The position numbers and the translations under genes are program-made. This document shows, piece after piece, positions 38,746-47,456 of a stretch of DNA of 64,000 nucleotides. This DNA is from Nitrobacter sp039808345. Its GTDB lineage: Bacteria > Pseudomonadota > Alphaproteobacteria > Rhizobiales > Xanthobacteraceae. Within the stretch, counting starts at the first letter, position 1; every line of letters begins with the position of its first letter. The notes below the pieces were generated by a model. The model did not search any database. It saw only the letters and a program-made list of their open reading frames with translations, and was not told where the DNA came from. Location: positions 2,542,001 to 2,606,000 of the forward strand of contig NZ_CP181167.1 in assembly GCF_047824785.1 (NCBI RefSeq), in the 5' to 3' direction.

Positions 38746-38774
38746 CTCTAGGAATATAATCACACATCCTAGAG
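38746..38774. promoter_or_regulatory. Inverted repeat upstream of the DnaA-IV-like gene
   Basis: CTCTAGG (38746-38752) and CCTAGAG (38768-38774), 15-base AT-rich spacer containing a TATAAT-like sequence. It lies 10-40 bases before the start codon at 38735, where an operator over the promoter would be expected. Confidence 0.4.
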
Positions 38775-38881
38775 GCGATTACCTCCCCGGGGATAGCATT
38801 TTCATCAAAATTTGACAGTCGAATGCCGCGCCGGGTGACGGTTTCGGATAATAATCCTAACGTTCGGTAGCCGGCGACCCC

Positions 38882-39295
38882 TTATTTTCGGCGTCGGCGC
38901 TGCTGGCCCAGGCCCATGTTCTTGGCCAGTTGCGATCGCGTGACCGCGTAGTTGGGAGCCACCATGGGATAGTCCGCGGGGAGCTTCCATTTGTCCCGAT
39001 ACTGCTCGGGACTCATGTTGTACTGCGTCCGCAGATGGCGCTTGAGCGATTTGAAACGCTTCCCGTCCTCCAGGCAGATGAGGTAGTCAGCGGTCATCGA
39101 TTTCCTGACCGGCACGGCCGGCTTGGCCGGTTCCGCCGGCAGTTCGCCGCGGCCGGAAGACACGCGCGTCAGCGCCGCATGCACCTGGTTGATAAGAGCG
39201 GGAATTTCCGAAGCGGGCGTCGCGTTGTTGCTGAGGTAGGCGGCCACGATCTCCGCCGTGAGATCGAGAAAGCTTTTACCGGCTGAATCACTCAT
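38882..39295 (-). CDS. mucR: MucR/Ros family transcriptional regulator
   Basis: A 137-residue regulator from ATG at 39295. The N-terminal LDLTAEIVAAYLSNNATPASEIPALINQVHAAL is the dimer/oligomer region. The C-terminal finger-like region is DYLICLEDGKRFKSLKRHLRTQYNMSPEQYRDKWKLPADYPMVAPNYA. The second zinc-ligand His is replaced by Gln (HLRTQY rather than HLxxH). MucR proteins are H-NS-like silencers of exopolysaccharide and cell-cycle genes and usually bind AT-rich sites in their own promoters. Confidence 0.9.
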   Translation of the reverse strand: MSDSAGKSFLDLTAEIVAAYLSNNATPASEIPALINQVHAALTRVSSGRGELPAEPAKPAVPVRKSMTADYLICLEDGKRFKSLKRHLRTQYNMSPEQYRDKWKLPADYPMVAPNYAVTRSQLAKNMGLGQQRRRRK

Positions 39296-39432
39296 GATTT
39301 CAATTTTCCGGATCGCAAAGCATCGACACACTCCGAATGCGATCAGAATCAGCTTTTACGCAACCTGCATGATATGAGCGGATTGCCGCGGGCATGACAA
39401 GAACGACACGGACACACACACAGAGTTTTATT

Positions 39433-39485
39433 TAGAGCATCGGACCCGAAAGTGGGAACCGGTTTCGGGATAAATCCGATGCTCA
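39433..39485. repeat. Interspersed palindromic repeat, type B copy
   Basis: TAGAGCATCGGACCCGAAA..GGTTTCGGG..TCCGATGCTCAA. Nested stems GAGCATCGGA/TCCGATGCTC and CCCGAAA/TTTCGGG. It lies between mucR and the hypothetical membrane protein gene, downstream of the latter. Confidence 0.78.
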
Positions 39486-39534
39486 ATCAATTAACTGGAG
39501 CGGCGGCGCTGATTCCATTTGATCGGCCGCCGCC

Positions 39535-40404
39535 CTAGGGAGATGATCGGCCGGAACCGTGATCGAGATGCGCGCGCAATTGATCAATCGACGCAAATCG
39601 CACAACTCCTTCCGGGAGTTGGGCATCGATCGCGCCATCGGAATAGAGCGAATAGGCCATTCCGTTGACAACACCGGATCTCAGCACAGTGGTTGGAGAA
39701 ACAGTGGCCGGTGAAACGTTGCGATCCGAAGCACCGGCCGGTTGATCGCCTCTTGAGGCCGGTCTTGAAGCCGGCTTTGGCATTTCAGGATCAGGAGCAT
39801 GAACCGCTGGCGCGGACGGGCCGGACCGTTCCGCATCCCCCTGCTCACGCTCCCTGACCATGGATGCAAACAGAAGATTGCGCCGGGGCTTCGATTGCGA
39901 AGGCTGGTCGGAGGATGCCGGAAATTCGGCATCCGGGACGGGAGCGACTGTCGCGCGATCGCGGTCGGCGGGTACGCGATCGCGGTCGGGCGCTTGCCCC
40001 TGCCGGCGTTGCGACAGGACAGAGGGGGCTCGCAGGTCACTTCCCGGATCCGGCGCCACCCGGCCGCCGTCCGCCAGCGGTGGACTATCCGCGATGGGCC
40101 GGCCCGGTGGAATGGGCACGCGGACATCTTCCGCATGCACACCGCCATGGTGAACCGCGACCGCTCCGGAGCCGAACCGGTCTCCGGAGCCGAGCCGGTC
40201 TCCGGAGCCTAGCTGGTCCGCGACCTTTTGCAGTTCGCGGACAACGACCGACAGGCTGACCATTATCAGACCGGTGCAGGACACGACCGCGCCCGATACG
40301 ATCATGGTATCGCCGAAGCTGAACTCCTTGATGGGAATTCCGAAGGCGACCACCACCAGACCGGTCACGAACACACCGAACCCGGCGATCGAAAGTACGC
40401 TCAT
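39535..40404 (-). CDS. Hypothetical protein with two N-terminal membrane spans
   Basis: A 289-residue protein I do not recognise. Spans at about residues 5-24 (SIAGFGVFVTGLVVVAFGIP) and 33-54 (TMIVSGAVVSCTGLIMVSLSVV). A long Pro/Asp/Arg/Ser-rich disordered region follows, with a conserved-looking C-terminal motif GMAYSLYSDGAIDAQLPEGVVRFASIDQLRAHLD. The six-residue unit GSGDRL/F is repeated three times near residue 65, encoded by an 18-bp DNA tandem repeat at 40164-40217. GGGGGAG precedes the ATG. Confidence 0.7.
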   Translation of the reverse strand: MSVLSIAGFGVFVTGLVVVAFGIPIKEFSFGDTMIVSGAVVSCTGLIMVSLSVVVRELQKVADQLGSGDRLGSGDRFGSGAVAVHHGGVHAEDVRVPIPPGRPIADSPPLADGGRVAPDPGSDLRAPSVLSQRRQGQAPDRDRVPADRDRATVAPVPDAEFPASSDQPSQSKPRRNLLFASMVREREQGDAERSGPSAPAVHAPDPEMPKPASRPASRGDQPAGASDRNVSPATVSPTTVLRSGVVNGMAYSLYSDGAIDAQLPEGVVRFASIDQLRAHLDHGSGRSSP

Positions 40405-40755
40405 CCAAAACTCCCCCGTGACGAGCGCCTGACCGCCATGCCATCCGCTCCGCCGCCTGCCGATCCAGCCGCCATTATCGGCGACACGATGGCGATGGGG
40501 TTAACTACGGGCGGCGAAAATGGTTCAATTCAGCGGCATGGAAGTCTTTCACCGCTTCATGGAAACGGTGAAGGACCCCATCGTTTTGTTTTGACGCGCT
40601 TTCGAGCGAGGCCTATCCGAACTTGCATGTCCGAACTTGTCTGGCGACGGATTTGATGTAGGCTCGGCCATCATCCCTCTGCACGTCGACTCCAGCGCCG
40701 TCCAATTCCGGGCGGCGTTGTCACATGTAACGGCGTTGTCGCATGCAAGATGGCT
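40405..40755. other. Intergenic region with short direct repeats
   Basis: A 351-base stretch with no gene. It contains an inverted pair TTCACCG..CGGTGAA around 40550-40575, two copies of TCCGAACTTG near 40615-40640, and two copies of GGCGTTGTC(A/G)CATG near 40712-40745. A TTTTGACGCG..TTTCGAGCGAGG stretch looks like a decayed type A repeat. Confidence 0.35.
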
Positions 40756-42162
40756 TCAGCGCGGCGTCTCGGCCAGCGCGGCGAGAATCCGGGCCCATGA
40801 CCGGATTCCCTTGTGAAAGCTTTTCAGGTCGTACTTCTCGTTGGGCGAATGGATGTTGTCGTCTTCGAGGCCGAAGCCGACCATCACGGTGTCGAGCCCT
40901 AGCGACGTCTTGAAATCGGCAACGATCGGAATCGACGCGCCGCAGCCGATCAACAGCGCTTCCTTATTCCATTCCTCGGTCAAGGCCTGCTTCGCCGCCG
41001 CCAGCGGCTTCATATTCCAGTCCAGCGCAATCGCGGGCGCGCCGGCGTGATCGAGAAACTCGACGGAACAGTCGGCCGGCACCCGCGCCTTCACGAAAGC
41101 ACGGAAGGCGTCACGTATCTTCCTGGGCTCCTGGCCCTCGACAAGGCGGAACGAGATTTTCGCCGACGCCTGCGCGGGAATGACCGTCTTGGAGCCCTCT
41201 CCCGTATAGCCGCCGACGATTCCGTTGATGTCGCAGGTCGGCCGCGACAATAGCTGCTCGATCAGCAGGCGGTCCTTTTCACCGGCAGGGATCGAAAGCC
41301 CGATCGGCTTCAGGAATCGTTCCGGCGTCAGATCGAGTTCAGCCCATTGAGCGCGAATGTCTGACGGCAGATCCTTCACGTCATCATAGAAACCGGGAAT
41401 CGTGATGCGGCCGTCGTCATCATGAAGATCGCCGAGGATACGGGTGAGGATTCGAATCGGGTTCTGAGCACCGCCGCCGAAAAGGCCGGAATGCAGGTCG
41501 CGGTTCGCGGCCTTGATGATCACCTCCTCATAGACCAGCCCGCGCAGCGAGGTGGTGATCGCCGGCGTGTCGGGATCCCACATGCCGGTGTCGCACACCA
41601 ACGCGAAATCCGCGGCGAGGTCCTTCTTGTTCTGTTCGAGGAAGGGCACGAAGTTTTTCGAGCCCACCTCTTCCTCGCCCTCGATCAGGATCGTCACGTC
41701 AAGCGGCAGCGAGCCGGTCACCGACATCCAGGCGCGGCACGCCTCGACGAACGTCATCAGCTGGCCCTTGTCGTCTTCCGCGCCGCGCGCCACGATGATC
41801 TTGCGCCCGTCCGCATGGCTGGTGACAACCGGCTCGAACGGCGGGCGATGCCACAGATCCAGCGGGTCGACCGGCTGAACGTCGTAGTGGCCATAGAACA
41901 GAACATGCGGCCGGGACCCGGTGTTGCCGTTGCTTCTGGCCACGATCGCGGGATGGCCCGCGGTCGGGCGAACCTCGGAAGCGAAATTCAGCGCCGCGAT
42001 ATCGGCCGCGAGATGATCGGCGGCCGCCTTGCAGTCGCCCACGAAGGCCGGATCGGCCGAGATCGATTTGATGCGCAGCAGCGCGAACAGCCGCTCCAGG
42101 CTGTTGTCGAAATCGGTATCGATGTGGTCGAGGACGGTTTGCAATTGCGACGTGCCGGACAT
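40756..42162 (-). CDS. M20 family metallopeptidase (dipeptidase)
   Basis: A 468-residue di-zinc peptidase. Metal ligands and catalytic residues are visible: VLFYGHYDVQP (His, Asp), ARGAEDDKGQ (Asp), LIEGEEEVGSKN (catalytic Glu and ligand Glu), LVCDTG (Asp), and the C-terminal DDNIHSPNEKYD (His). Long M20 members of this type hydrolyse dipeptides or act as carboxypeptidases in the cytosol. The ATG at 42162 follows CGAGGGG; a start 10 codons earlier is possible. Confidence 0.9.
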   Translation of the reverse strand: MSGTSQLQTVLDHIDTDFDNSLERLFALLRIKSISADPAFVGDCKAAADHLAADIAALNFASEVRPTAGHPAIVARSNGNTGSRPHVLFYGHYDVQPVDPLDLWHRPPFEPVVTSHADGRKIIVARGAEDDKGQLMTFVEACRAWMSVTGSLPLDVTILIEGEEEVGSKNFVPFLEQNKKDLAADFALVCDTGMWDPDTPAITTSLRGLVYEEVIIKAANRDLHSGLFGGGAQNPIRILTRILGDLHDDDGRITIPGFYDDVKDLPSDIRAQWAELDLTPERFLKPIGLSIPAGEKDRLLIEQLLSRPTCDINGIVGGYTGEGSKTVIPAQASAKISFRLVEGQEPRKIRDAFRAFVKARVPADCSVEFLDHAGAPAIALDWNMKPLAAAKQALTEEWNKEALLIGCGASIPIVADFKTSLGLDTVMVGFGLEDDNIHSPNEKYDLKSFHKGIRSWARILAALAETPR

Positions 42163-42196
42163 TCTGTTTCCCCTCGAATTGCGGTCGGACAATCTT

Positions 42197-43513
42197 TCAG
42201 ATTCGCGGTTGCGCGGTCGAATGCGGATCGCGCGCCGGCGGCGGATTAAGGATATGCCAGGCCAGTGCCGCCACCAGCACGAAAGTCGCCGCGATGTTGT
42301 TTCCGGCGGCTTGCAGAATCTTCGGAAATACCGGCAGCGACAGCACCATCAGCGCAAATGATGCGCCTAGCGCCAGGCGCGAGATCGCCCGCGCCTTCGG
42401 CCGGCCATCGAGCGCGGCGCGATGAAACAGAACCGTGATCGGAAAGAACAGCCACACAAAGTAATACTGACGCGCCAGCGGCGAAGCGAGCGTCATCAGG
42501 CAGAACAGAATCCCGACCTCCTCGGCGATCGAGCGCGGCGTCATGTTCGCCCGCGCCGGAATGATGGCGATGAAGCCCAGCCCTATGGCGGCGAAGACGG
42601 CGAGCACGATCCCGTTCGCCGTCCTGTAATCGACATCGGCGACGTTCATGTATTGCGCCGGCTTGGCGGGATCGATCTGGTTATAATTGACCGGGCGCAC
42701 CAGCCGATGCGTGACCGCGATGATGGACTGATTGATCCATGACCAGTTCTGGGCGTCACGCTGACCGAACCCGTGCTCCGAGTTCGATCCGATCATTCCA
42801 CGGTACCATGTGGTCAGTTCCGAGACGTTGCGGTCGAAGCCACGGATCGGAGCCGGCGCCAGAAACAGCAGAACGCCCAGGAACGCGACCATGCTTAGCG
42901 CGCTTTTCCAATGGCGGCGCCAAAGCAGATACGGCAGCACGGCGACGGGAAAGACCTTGATGGCCGCCGCGAGCGCGAACATGCCTCCCGACAGCCACCC
43001 GCTCCCGCGCCACAGGCACCAAAACCCGAACAGCATCATCGCGAGCAGAACGAGGTTGGGCTGCCCGAGATCGAACATATCGAAGACAAAGGGGATCGTC
43101 ACAAGGCCCGGCAGGGCTTCGAGCCACGGATCAGGGGTCTTGCCCGATCCCGTCATGGCGTTGGAGAGCTGCGCCGTCATCCACCATGCGGCGGCATTGA
43201 GAAGGCACAGGCCCAGATACAGCGGAATCTTTCCGAAAGCGCTCGGCAGGGCGAGCAGAATGGCCGACAGCGGCGGGTAAAGGAATGCGAAGCCATCGTT
43301 CGGCCCCTGCGGATACAGATCGCCGCCGTTCAGAATTTGCTGCCCGGCCCAGTACCACAGCGGATAATCCTTCGTCTTGCCGTGCCCCCAGATCTCGGGG
43401 ACAAGAACGTCGGCGGTCAGCAGGATGCAGGCCACGAGAAACAGGACATCCAGCGGGCGCCGGAGCGACGGCCATCTCAGCACGGGCATTTTTCCGTTGT
43501 CATGCGGCGGCAT
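42197..43513 (-). CDS. GT87/DUF2029 membrane glycosyltransferase
   Basis: A 438-residue protein with about ten hydrophobic spans. DYPLWYWAGQQILNGGDLYPQGPNDGFAFLYPPLSAILLALPS is the GT87-type N-terminal loop, and MFALAAAIKVFPVAVLPYLLWRRHW the conserved cytoplasmic junction. Such enzymes transfer mannose or arabinose from polyprenyl phosphate; the substrate here is unknown. The start is uncertain: ATGs at 43513 and 43489 both work. It is 34 bases upstream of the M20 gene. Confidence 0.82.
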   Translation of the reverse strand: MPPHDNGKMPVLRWPSLRRPLDVLFLVACILLTADVLVPEIWGHGKTKDYPLWYWAGQQILNGGDLYPQGPNDGFAFLYPPLSAILLALPSAFGKIPLYLGLCLLNAAAWWMTAQLSNAMTGSGKTPDPWLEALPGLVTIPFVFDMFDLGQPNLVLLAMMLFGFWCLWRGSGWLSGGMFALAAAIKVFPVAVLPYLLWRRHWKSALSMVAFLGVLLFLAPAPIRGFDRNVSELTTWYRGMIGSNSEHGFGQRDAQNWSWINQSIIAVTHRLVRPVNYNQIDPAKPAQYMNVADVDYRTANGIVLAVFAAIGLGFIAIIPARANMTPRSIAEEVGILFCLMTLASPLARQYYFVWLFFPITVLFHRAALDGRPKARAISRLALGASFALMVLSLPVFPKILQAAGNNIAATFVLVAALAWHILNPPPARDPHSTAQPRI

Positions 43514-43617
43514 CGTCCGCGCGCTCTGCGTTATCAGATGCGCTCCCCGCTGCAAACGGTGTCGCTTGCCTGCGCCGAAGCACAACCATGCGGCGCAAGC
43601 CCATACCGCCCGCGCGC

Positions 43618-45183
43618 TTATCGCCGCAGCAGTCCTCCGAGCGCGCCGCGCACCAGCGCGCGACCGACCGAACTACCGACCGAACCGCCGACCGACTTGC
43701 CGAGATCGGCGACGATACCGCCGACCACCTTGTTGGTAACGGAGCGCGTGACGTTGCGCGCGATCACCTGCCCGGTCGACAATCTGCCGCGAGGCGTGTT
43801 GGTGCCGAATATGCTGCCGACGATCGATCCGATCTGACCAAGAACGCCGCCGCTCGATCCATCAGCCGCCGCAGCGGTATCCTCGACCCGTTTCTGAAGC
43901 AGCTCGTAAGCCGATTCGGAATCGATCGCGGTGTCGTACTTTCCCTTCACCGGGCTGCGGGCAATGAGTGCGCTACGTTCCTCAGGAGAAATCGGGCCGA
44001 TCCTCGCGGATGGCGGCCGCACCATCACCCGCTCGACCACAGCCGGCGTTCCGTTGCCTTCGAGGCACGACACCAGAGCCTCGCCCTTGCCGAGTTCGGT
44101 GATGACCCGCGCCGTGTCCAGCTTCGGATTTGGCCGGAACGTCTGCGCCGCCGCTGCGACGGCCTTCTGGTCACGGGGCGTGAATGCGCGCAACGCGTGC
44201 TGAACCCGGTTGCCGAGCTGAGCGAGCACCTTGTCCGGGACGTCGATCGGATTCTGGGTCACGAAATAAACCCCGACGCCCTTGGAGCGGATCAGACGCA
44301 CCACCTGCTCGATCTTGTCCATCAACGCCTTCGGCGCGTCATTGAACAGAAGGTGCGCCTCATCGAAGAAGAACACGAGCTTCGGTTTCGGCGGATCGCC
44401 GACCTCCGGCAGGCGCTCGAACAGTTCCGACAACATCCACAGCAGGAACGTCGCATAAAGCCGCGGGTTCTGCATCAGCTTGTCGGCGGCCAGAATGTTG
44501 ATCATGCCGCGGCCGTCGCGATCGGTGCGCATGAAATCATTCAGATCGAGCGCCGGCTCACCGAAAAACTTCTCGCCGCCCTGATGTTCGAGCACCAGAA
44601 GCCGGCGCTGGATCGCTCCCACGCTTTGCTTCGACACATTGCCGTACAGCGTCGTCAGTTCCGCCGCACGCTCGGCGATAAAGGACAGGATGGCGCGAAG
44701 ATCTTTCATGTCGAGCAGCATCAGTCCCTGCTCGTCCGCCACCCGAAAGGCGATGTTGAGCACGCCCTCCTGGGTCTCGTTCAAATCCATCATCCGGGAC
44801 AGCAGCAGCGGGCCCATTTCGGACACGGTGGCGCGCACCGGATGGCCCTGCTCACCGAACACATCCCAGAAAATTGTCGAGAACTGATCGGGCTGAAACT
44901 CAAGCCCCATCGTCTTGGCGCGGTCGAGTATGAAGTCCCTTGCCTCGCCCGGCTCTGAAATGCCGGACAGGTCGCCTTTGATATCGGCGACGAAGACCGG
45001 CACGCCCGCGCGAGAAAATCCTTCCGCCATCACTTGAAGCGATACGGTTTTTCCGGTTCCGGTGGCGCCGGTGACAAGACCGTGCCGATTGGCGAGGCCC
45101 AGCGTCAGCCACACCGACTGCTCACCCTTGCCGATGAAGATGCCTTGATCGGTATCGCCGATCCCGGTCGCGGTCTTCGTCAT
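43618..45183 (-). CDS. HerA-like / DUF853 ATPase
   Basis: A 521-residue P-loop NTPase of the DUF853 (YjgR) group. Walker A VTGATGTGKTVSLQVMAEGFS, Walker B LVFFFDEAHLLFNDAPK, arginine-containing VRLIRSKGVGVYFVTQNPIDVPD. The C-terminal region is Gly/Ser/Val-rich (SSGGVLGQIGSIVGSIFGT ... VGSSVGRALVRGALGGLLRR). The family resembles HerA/FtsK translocases; no NurA-type nuclease lies beside it. Physiological role is not established. Confidence 0.88.
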   Translation of the reverse strand: MTKTATGIGDTDQGIFIGKGEQSVWLTLGLANRHGLVTGATGTGKTVSLQVMAEGFSRAGVPVFVADIKGDLSGISEPGEARDFILDRAKTMGLEFQPDQFSTIFWDVFGEQGHPVRATVSEMGPLLLSRMMDLNETQEGVLNIAFRVADEQGLMLLDMKDLRAILSFIAERAAELTTLYGNVSKQSVGAIQRRLLVLEHQGGEKFFGEPALDLNDFMRTDRDGRGMINILAADKLMQNPRLYATFLLWMLSELFERLPEVGDPPKPKLVFFFDEAHLLFNDAPKALMDKIEQVVRLIRSKGVGVYFVTQNPIDVPDKVLAQLGNRVQHALRAFTPRDQKAVAAAAQTFRPNPKLDTARVITELGKGEALVSCLEGNGTPAVVERVMVRPPSARIGPISPEERSALIARSPVKGKYDTAIDSESAYELLQKRVEDTAAAADGSSGGVLGQIGSIVGSIFGTNTPRGRLSTGQVIARNVTRSVTNKVVGGIVADLGKSVGGSVGSSVGRALVRGALGGLLRR

Positions 45184-45517
45184 GAGCGCCTCTTCTCGTG
45201 ATCCCGTCGTCGAACCCTTATTCTACTTCAAGTTCCGCGCCGATTGAAGCCGGCCAACCGCCGCGAGAAAGCTCGAAATCTTCCGGCGAAGCTATCGCGG
45301 ATCATCGCGCGGAATCATTTTAACCGGCGAATGACAGACGATCGCGACTTTTCGACATGAATCAGGCACGCGAGTCTTGCATCTCGGCAACACTCGCGGT
45401 GCGATTGCATGCCAACAGCCGTTAGTCCTGTTTCCTGACTTGTCATTCGCGTCTCGGGCGTATCATGATGAAAACATAAATAACGAGCCGGCGAGCAACC
45501 GGCGGAGGCGGGGTACC
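45184..45517. other. Intergenic region before the DUF4332 bicistron
   Basis: A 334-base gap between divergent genes. I see no gene, repeat copy or strong hairpin. It should carry the promoters of the HerA-like gene and of the bicistron. Confidence 0.3.
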
Positions 45518-45721
45518 ATGAACGATCTGGTGGAGCGGCGTGCCGCGACAGCTGGCATCGCTGTCGCGCGAGCGGCCGTCGGTACGATTCCGGTCTTTCA
45601 CAGCAAGGAAAGGCTGGCCAGCACGGTTCAATCCGGGATTGAAGCAATGTTCGGCGCGAAAACCGGCGCGGAGACATTCGCCGGCATCCAAAAAGCATCC
45701 CGGCATCCCCGAACGTCATGA
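45518..45721 (+). CDS. Small hypothetical protein coupled to DUF4332 gene
   Basis: A 67-residue protein (MNDLVERRAATAGIAVARAA ... KERLASTVQSGIEAMFGAK) from an ATG preceded by GGCGGAGGCGGGG. Its TGA overlaps the start of the next gene (ATGA), which is the main reason to accept it as real. No signal peptide or known motif. Function unknown. Confidence 0.55.
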   Translation: MNDLVERRAATAGIAVARAAVGTIPVFHSKERLASTVQSGIEAMFGAKTGAETFAGIQKASRHPRTS

Positions 45722-46125
45722 CATACTCGATCTCCAAGCTCGAAGGACTGAGCGCTTTCGAGGCCAAGAAGCTGAGGTCGATCGGCATTCGAACAACCGA
45801 GGCTTACCTCGAAGCGGCACGCACGTCGAAAGGCCGCAAGGCGCTCTCCGCCAGGACCGGCATCAGCGAACAGCAACTGCTGGAGTGGGCCAACCTCGCC
45901 GACTACATGCGCATTCCCGGAATGGGCAACGGCAAGACCAAGCTGCTGCGCGCGGCCGGCGTCACGACGGTACGGGAACTGACGCACCGCAATCCGGCAC
46001 GGCTGGCTCAGGCCATGAAAGATGCGAACGCCAGGCGCAAGCTTGTCAGCGCCCTTCCCTCGGAAAAGTCGATCGGCGACCTGATCGCGCACGCGCGAAA
46101 GCTTCCGCTCAAGATCACCTATTGA
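45718..46125 (+). CDS. DUF4332 helix-hairpin-helix protein
   Basis: A 135-residue protein with two helix-hairpin-helix-like halves: KLEGLSAFEAKKLRSIGIRTTEAYLEAA and YMRIPGMGNGKTKLLRAAGVTTVRELTHR. This is the DUF4332 family, related to the DNA-binding HhH repeats of polymerases. It probably binds nucleic acid or acts as a scaffold. Coupled to the 67-residue gene. Confidence 0.82.
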   Translation: MTYSISKLEGLSAFEAKKLRSIGIRTTEAYLEAARTSKGRKALSARTGISEQQLLEWANLADYMRIPGMGNGKTKLLRAAGVTTVRELTHRNPARLAQAMKDANARRKLVSALPSEKSIGDLIAHARKLPLKITY

Positions 46126-46180
46126 GCTTTCCATCGTTGCAATCCGGGCTCTCCTGAAAAGCTTTTCGCGTCTTGACAGC

Positions 46181-47086
46181 ATGTCCGGGACCGCGCAAAG
46201 CCACCGCATGACGCTGGCGGATTCCATGTCCAGACCTGTGACGAATGATGCACGTCATCCCGCGCTTGAGGTGCTGCTGTCGCGCCCCTGTCCGGCGGTC
46301 ATGGGAATCCTGAACATCACCCCCGACTCGTTCTCCGACGGCGGCCGGTTCATGACGCCCGACCGGGCTCTGGCGCAGGCGCGCCGCATGATCGCGGACG
46401 GGGCCGACATCATCGATATCGGCGCGGAGTCCACCCGCCCCTACGGATCGCAGCCGGTCTCGCGCGACGAGGAAATGCGGCGGCTGGAGCCGATCCTCGC
46501 CGCGGTGGCCGCGCTTGGAGTTTCGGTCTCCATCGACAGCATGAAGTCCTCGGTGGTGGAGTGGGCGCTCAAGAACGGCGCCGCGATCGCCAACGATGTG
46601 TGGGGATTGCAGCGCGATCCCGACATGGCCCGCGTCGTCGCCGCGCGCAACGCACCCGTCGTCGTCATGCATAACCGGGACAAGCCCGATGGCGCGCTCG
46701 ACATCATGCGGGACATCGCCGCGTTCTTCGAACGATCGCTGACGATCGCGGCGAAAGCCGGCATACCCGCCAGCCGCATCGTCCTCGATCCCGGCATCGG
46801 ATTCGGCAAGACGCCGCAACAGAGCATGGTCGCGCTGGCCCGGCTCGGCGAATTGCAGACCTTCGGATTGCCGGTTCTGGTGGGCGCGTCCCGCAAGCGC
46901 TTCATCAGCACGGTGACGCCATCGGAGCCGCAGCAACGGCTAGGCGGCTCGCTCGCCGCGCATCTGATCGCGGCAAGAGGCGGCGCGCGCATCATCCGCA
47001 CGCACGATGTGGCCGAGACGGTGCAGGCGCTGCGGGTGGCGCGCGCCATCGAGTCCGCGACACAGCCGGGATCATTTGAACCATGA
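46181..47086 (+). CDS. folP: Dihydropteroate synthase
   Basis: A 301-residue enzyme joining pABA to 6-hydroxymethyl-dihydropterin diphosphate in folate synthesis. Motifs: MGILNITPDSFSDGG, ADIIDIGAESTRP, DPGIGFGKTPQQS and LVGASRKRF. The first 35 residues are not conserved, so a later start is possible. First gene of folPBK; it overlaps folB by ATGA. Confidence 0.95.
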   Translation: MSGTAQSHRMTLADSMSRPVTNDARHPALEVLLSRPCPAVMGILNITPDSFSDGGRFMTPDRALAQARRMIADGADIIDIGAESTRPYGSQPVSRDEEMRRLEPILAAVAALGVSVSIDSMKSSVVEWALKNGAAIANDVWGLQRDPDMARVVAARNAPVVVMHNRDKPDGALDIMRDIAAFFERSLTIAAKAGIPASRIVLDPGIGFGKTPQQSMVALARLGELQTFGLPVLVGASRKRFISTVTPSEPQQRLGGSLAAHLIAARGGARIIRTHDVAETVQALRVARAIESATQPGSFEP

Positions 47087-47448
47087 CCGATACGATTTTT
47101 ATCCGCGGCCTCGTGATACACGCGCAGCACGGCGTCATGGCGCACGAGACCGAGGTCGGCCAGCGCTTCGTGATGGACATCGCACTGTCGACCGACCTGT
47201 CCGAATCCTCCCGCACCGATCGGCTCGCCGATACGGTGTCGTATGCGGGCGTGGTGGCGACAGCCAGCGCCGCGTTCAAGGATGCCAACTACAAGCTGCT
47301 CGAGCGCGCCGCGGGAGCGGTCGCCGATGCGGTGCTGGCGGCTTATCCGCGCGTGAGGACGATCACGATCACCGTTCACAAGCCGCACGCTCCCATCCCG
47401 GCGATCTTCGACGACGTCGGCATTTCGCTCACCCGCGGCAGGGACTAG
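47083..47448 (+). CDS. folB: Dihydroneopterin aldolase
   Basis: A 121-residue FolB: IFIRGLVIHAQHGVMAHETEVGQRFVMDI (catalytic Glu region), TVSYAGVVATASAAFKDANYKLLERAAGAVADAVLAAYPRV, and TITVHKPHAPIPAIFDDVGI. It cleaves dihydroneopterin to 6-hydroxymethyl-dihydropterin. Translationally coupled to folP. Confidence 0.94.
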   Translation: MTDTIFIRGLVIHAQHGVMAHETEVGQRFVMDIALSTDLSESSRTDRLADTVSYAGVVATASAAFKDANYKLLERAAGAVADAVLAAYPRVRTITITVHKPHAPIPAIFDDVGISLTRGRD

Positions 47449-47456
47449 CGGTCGCG

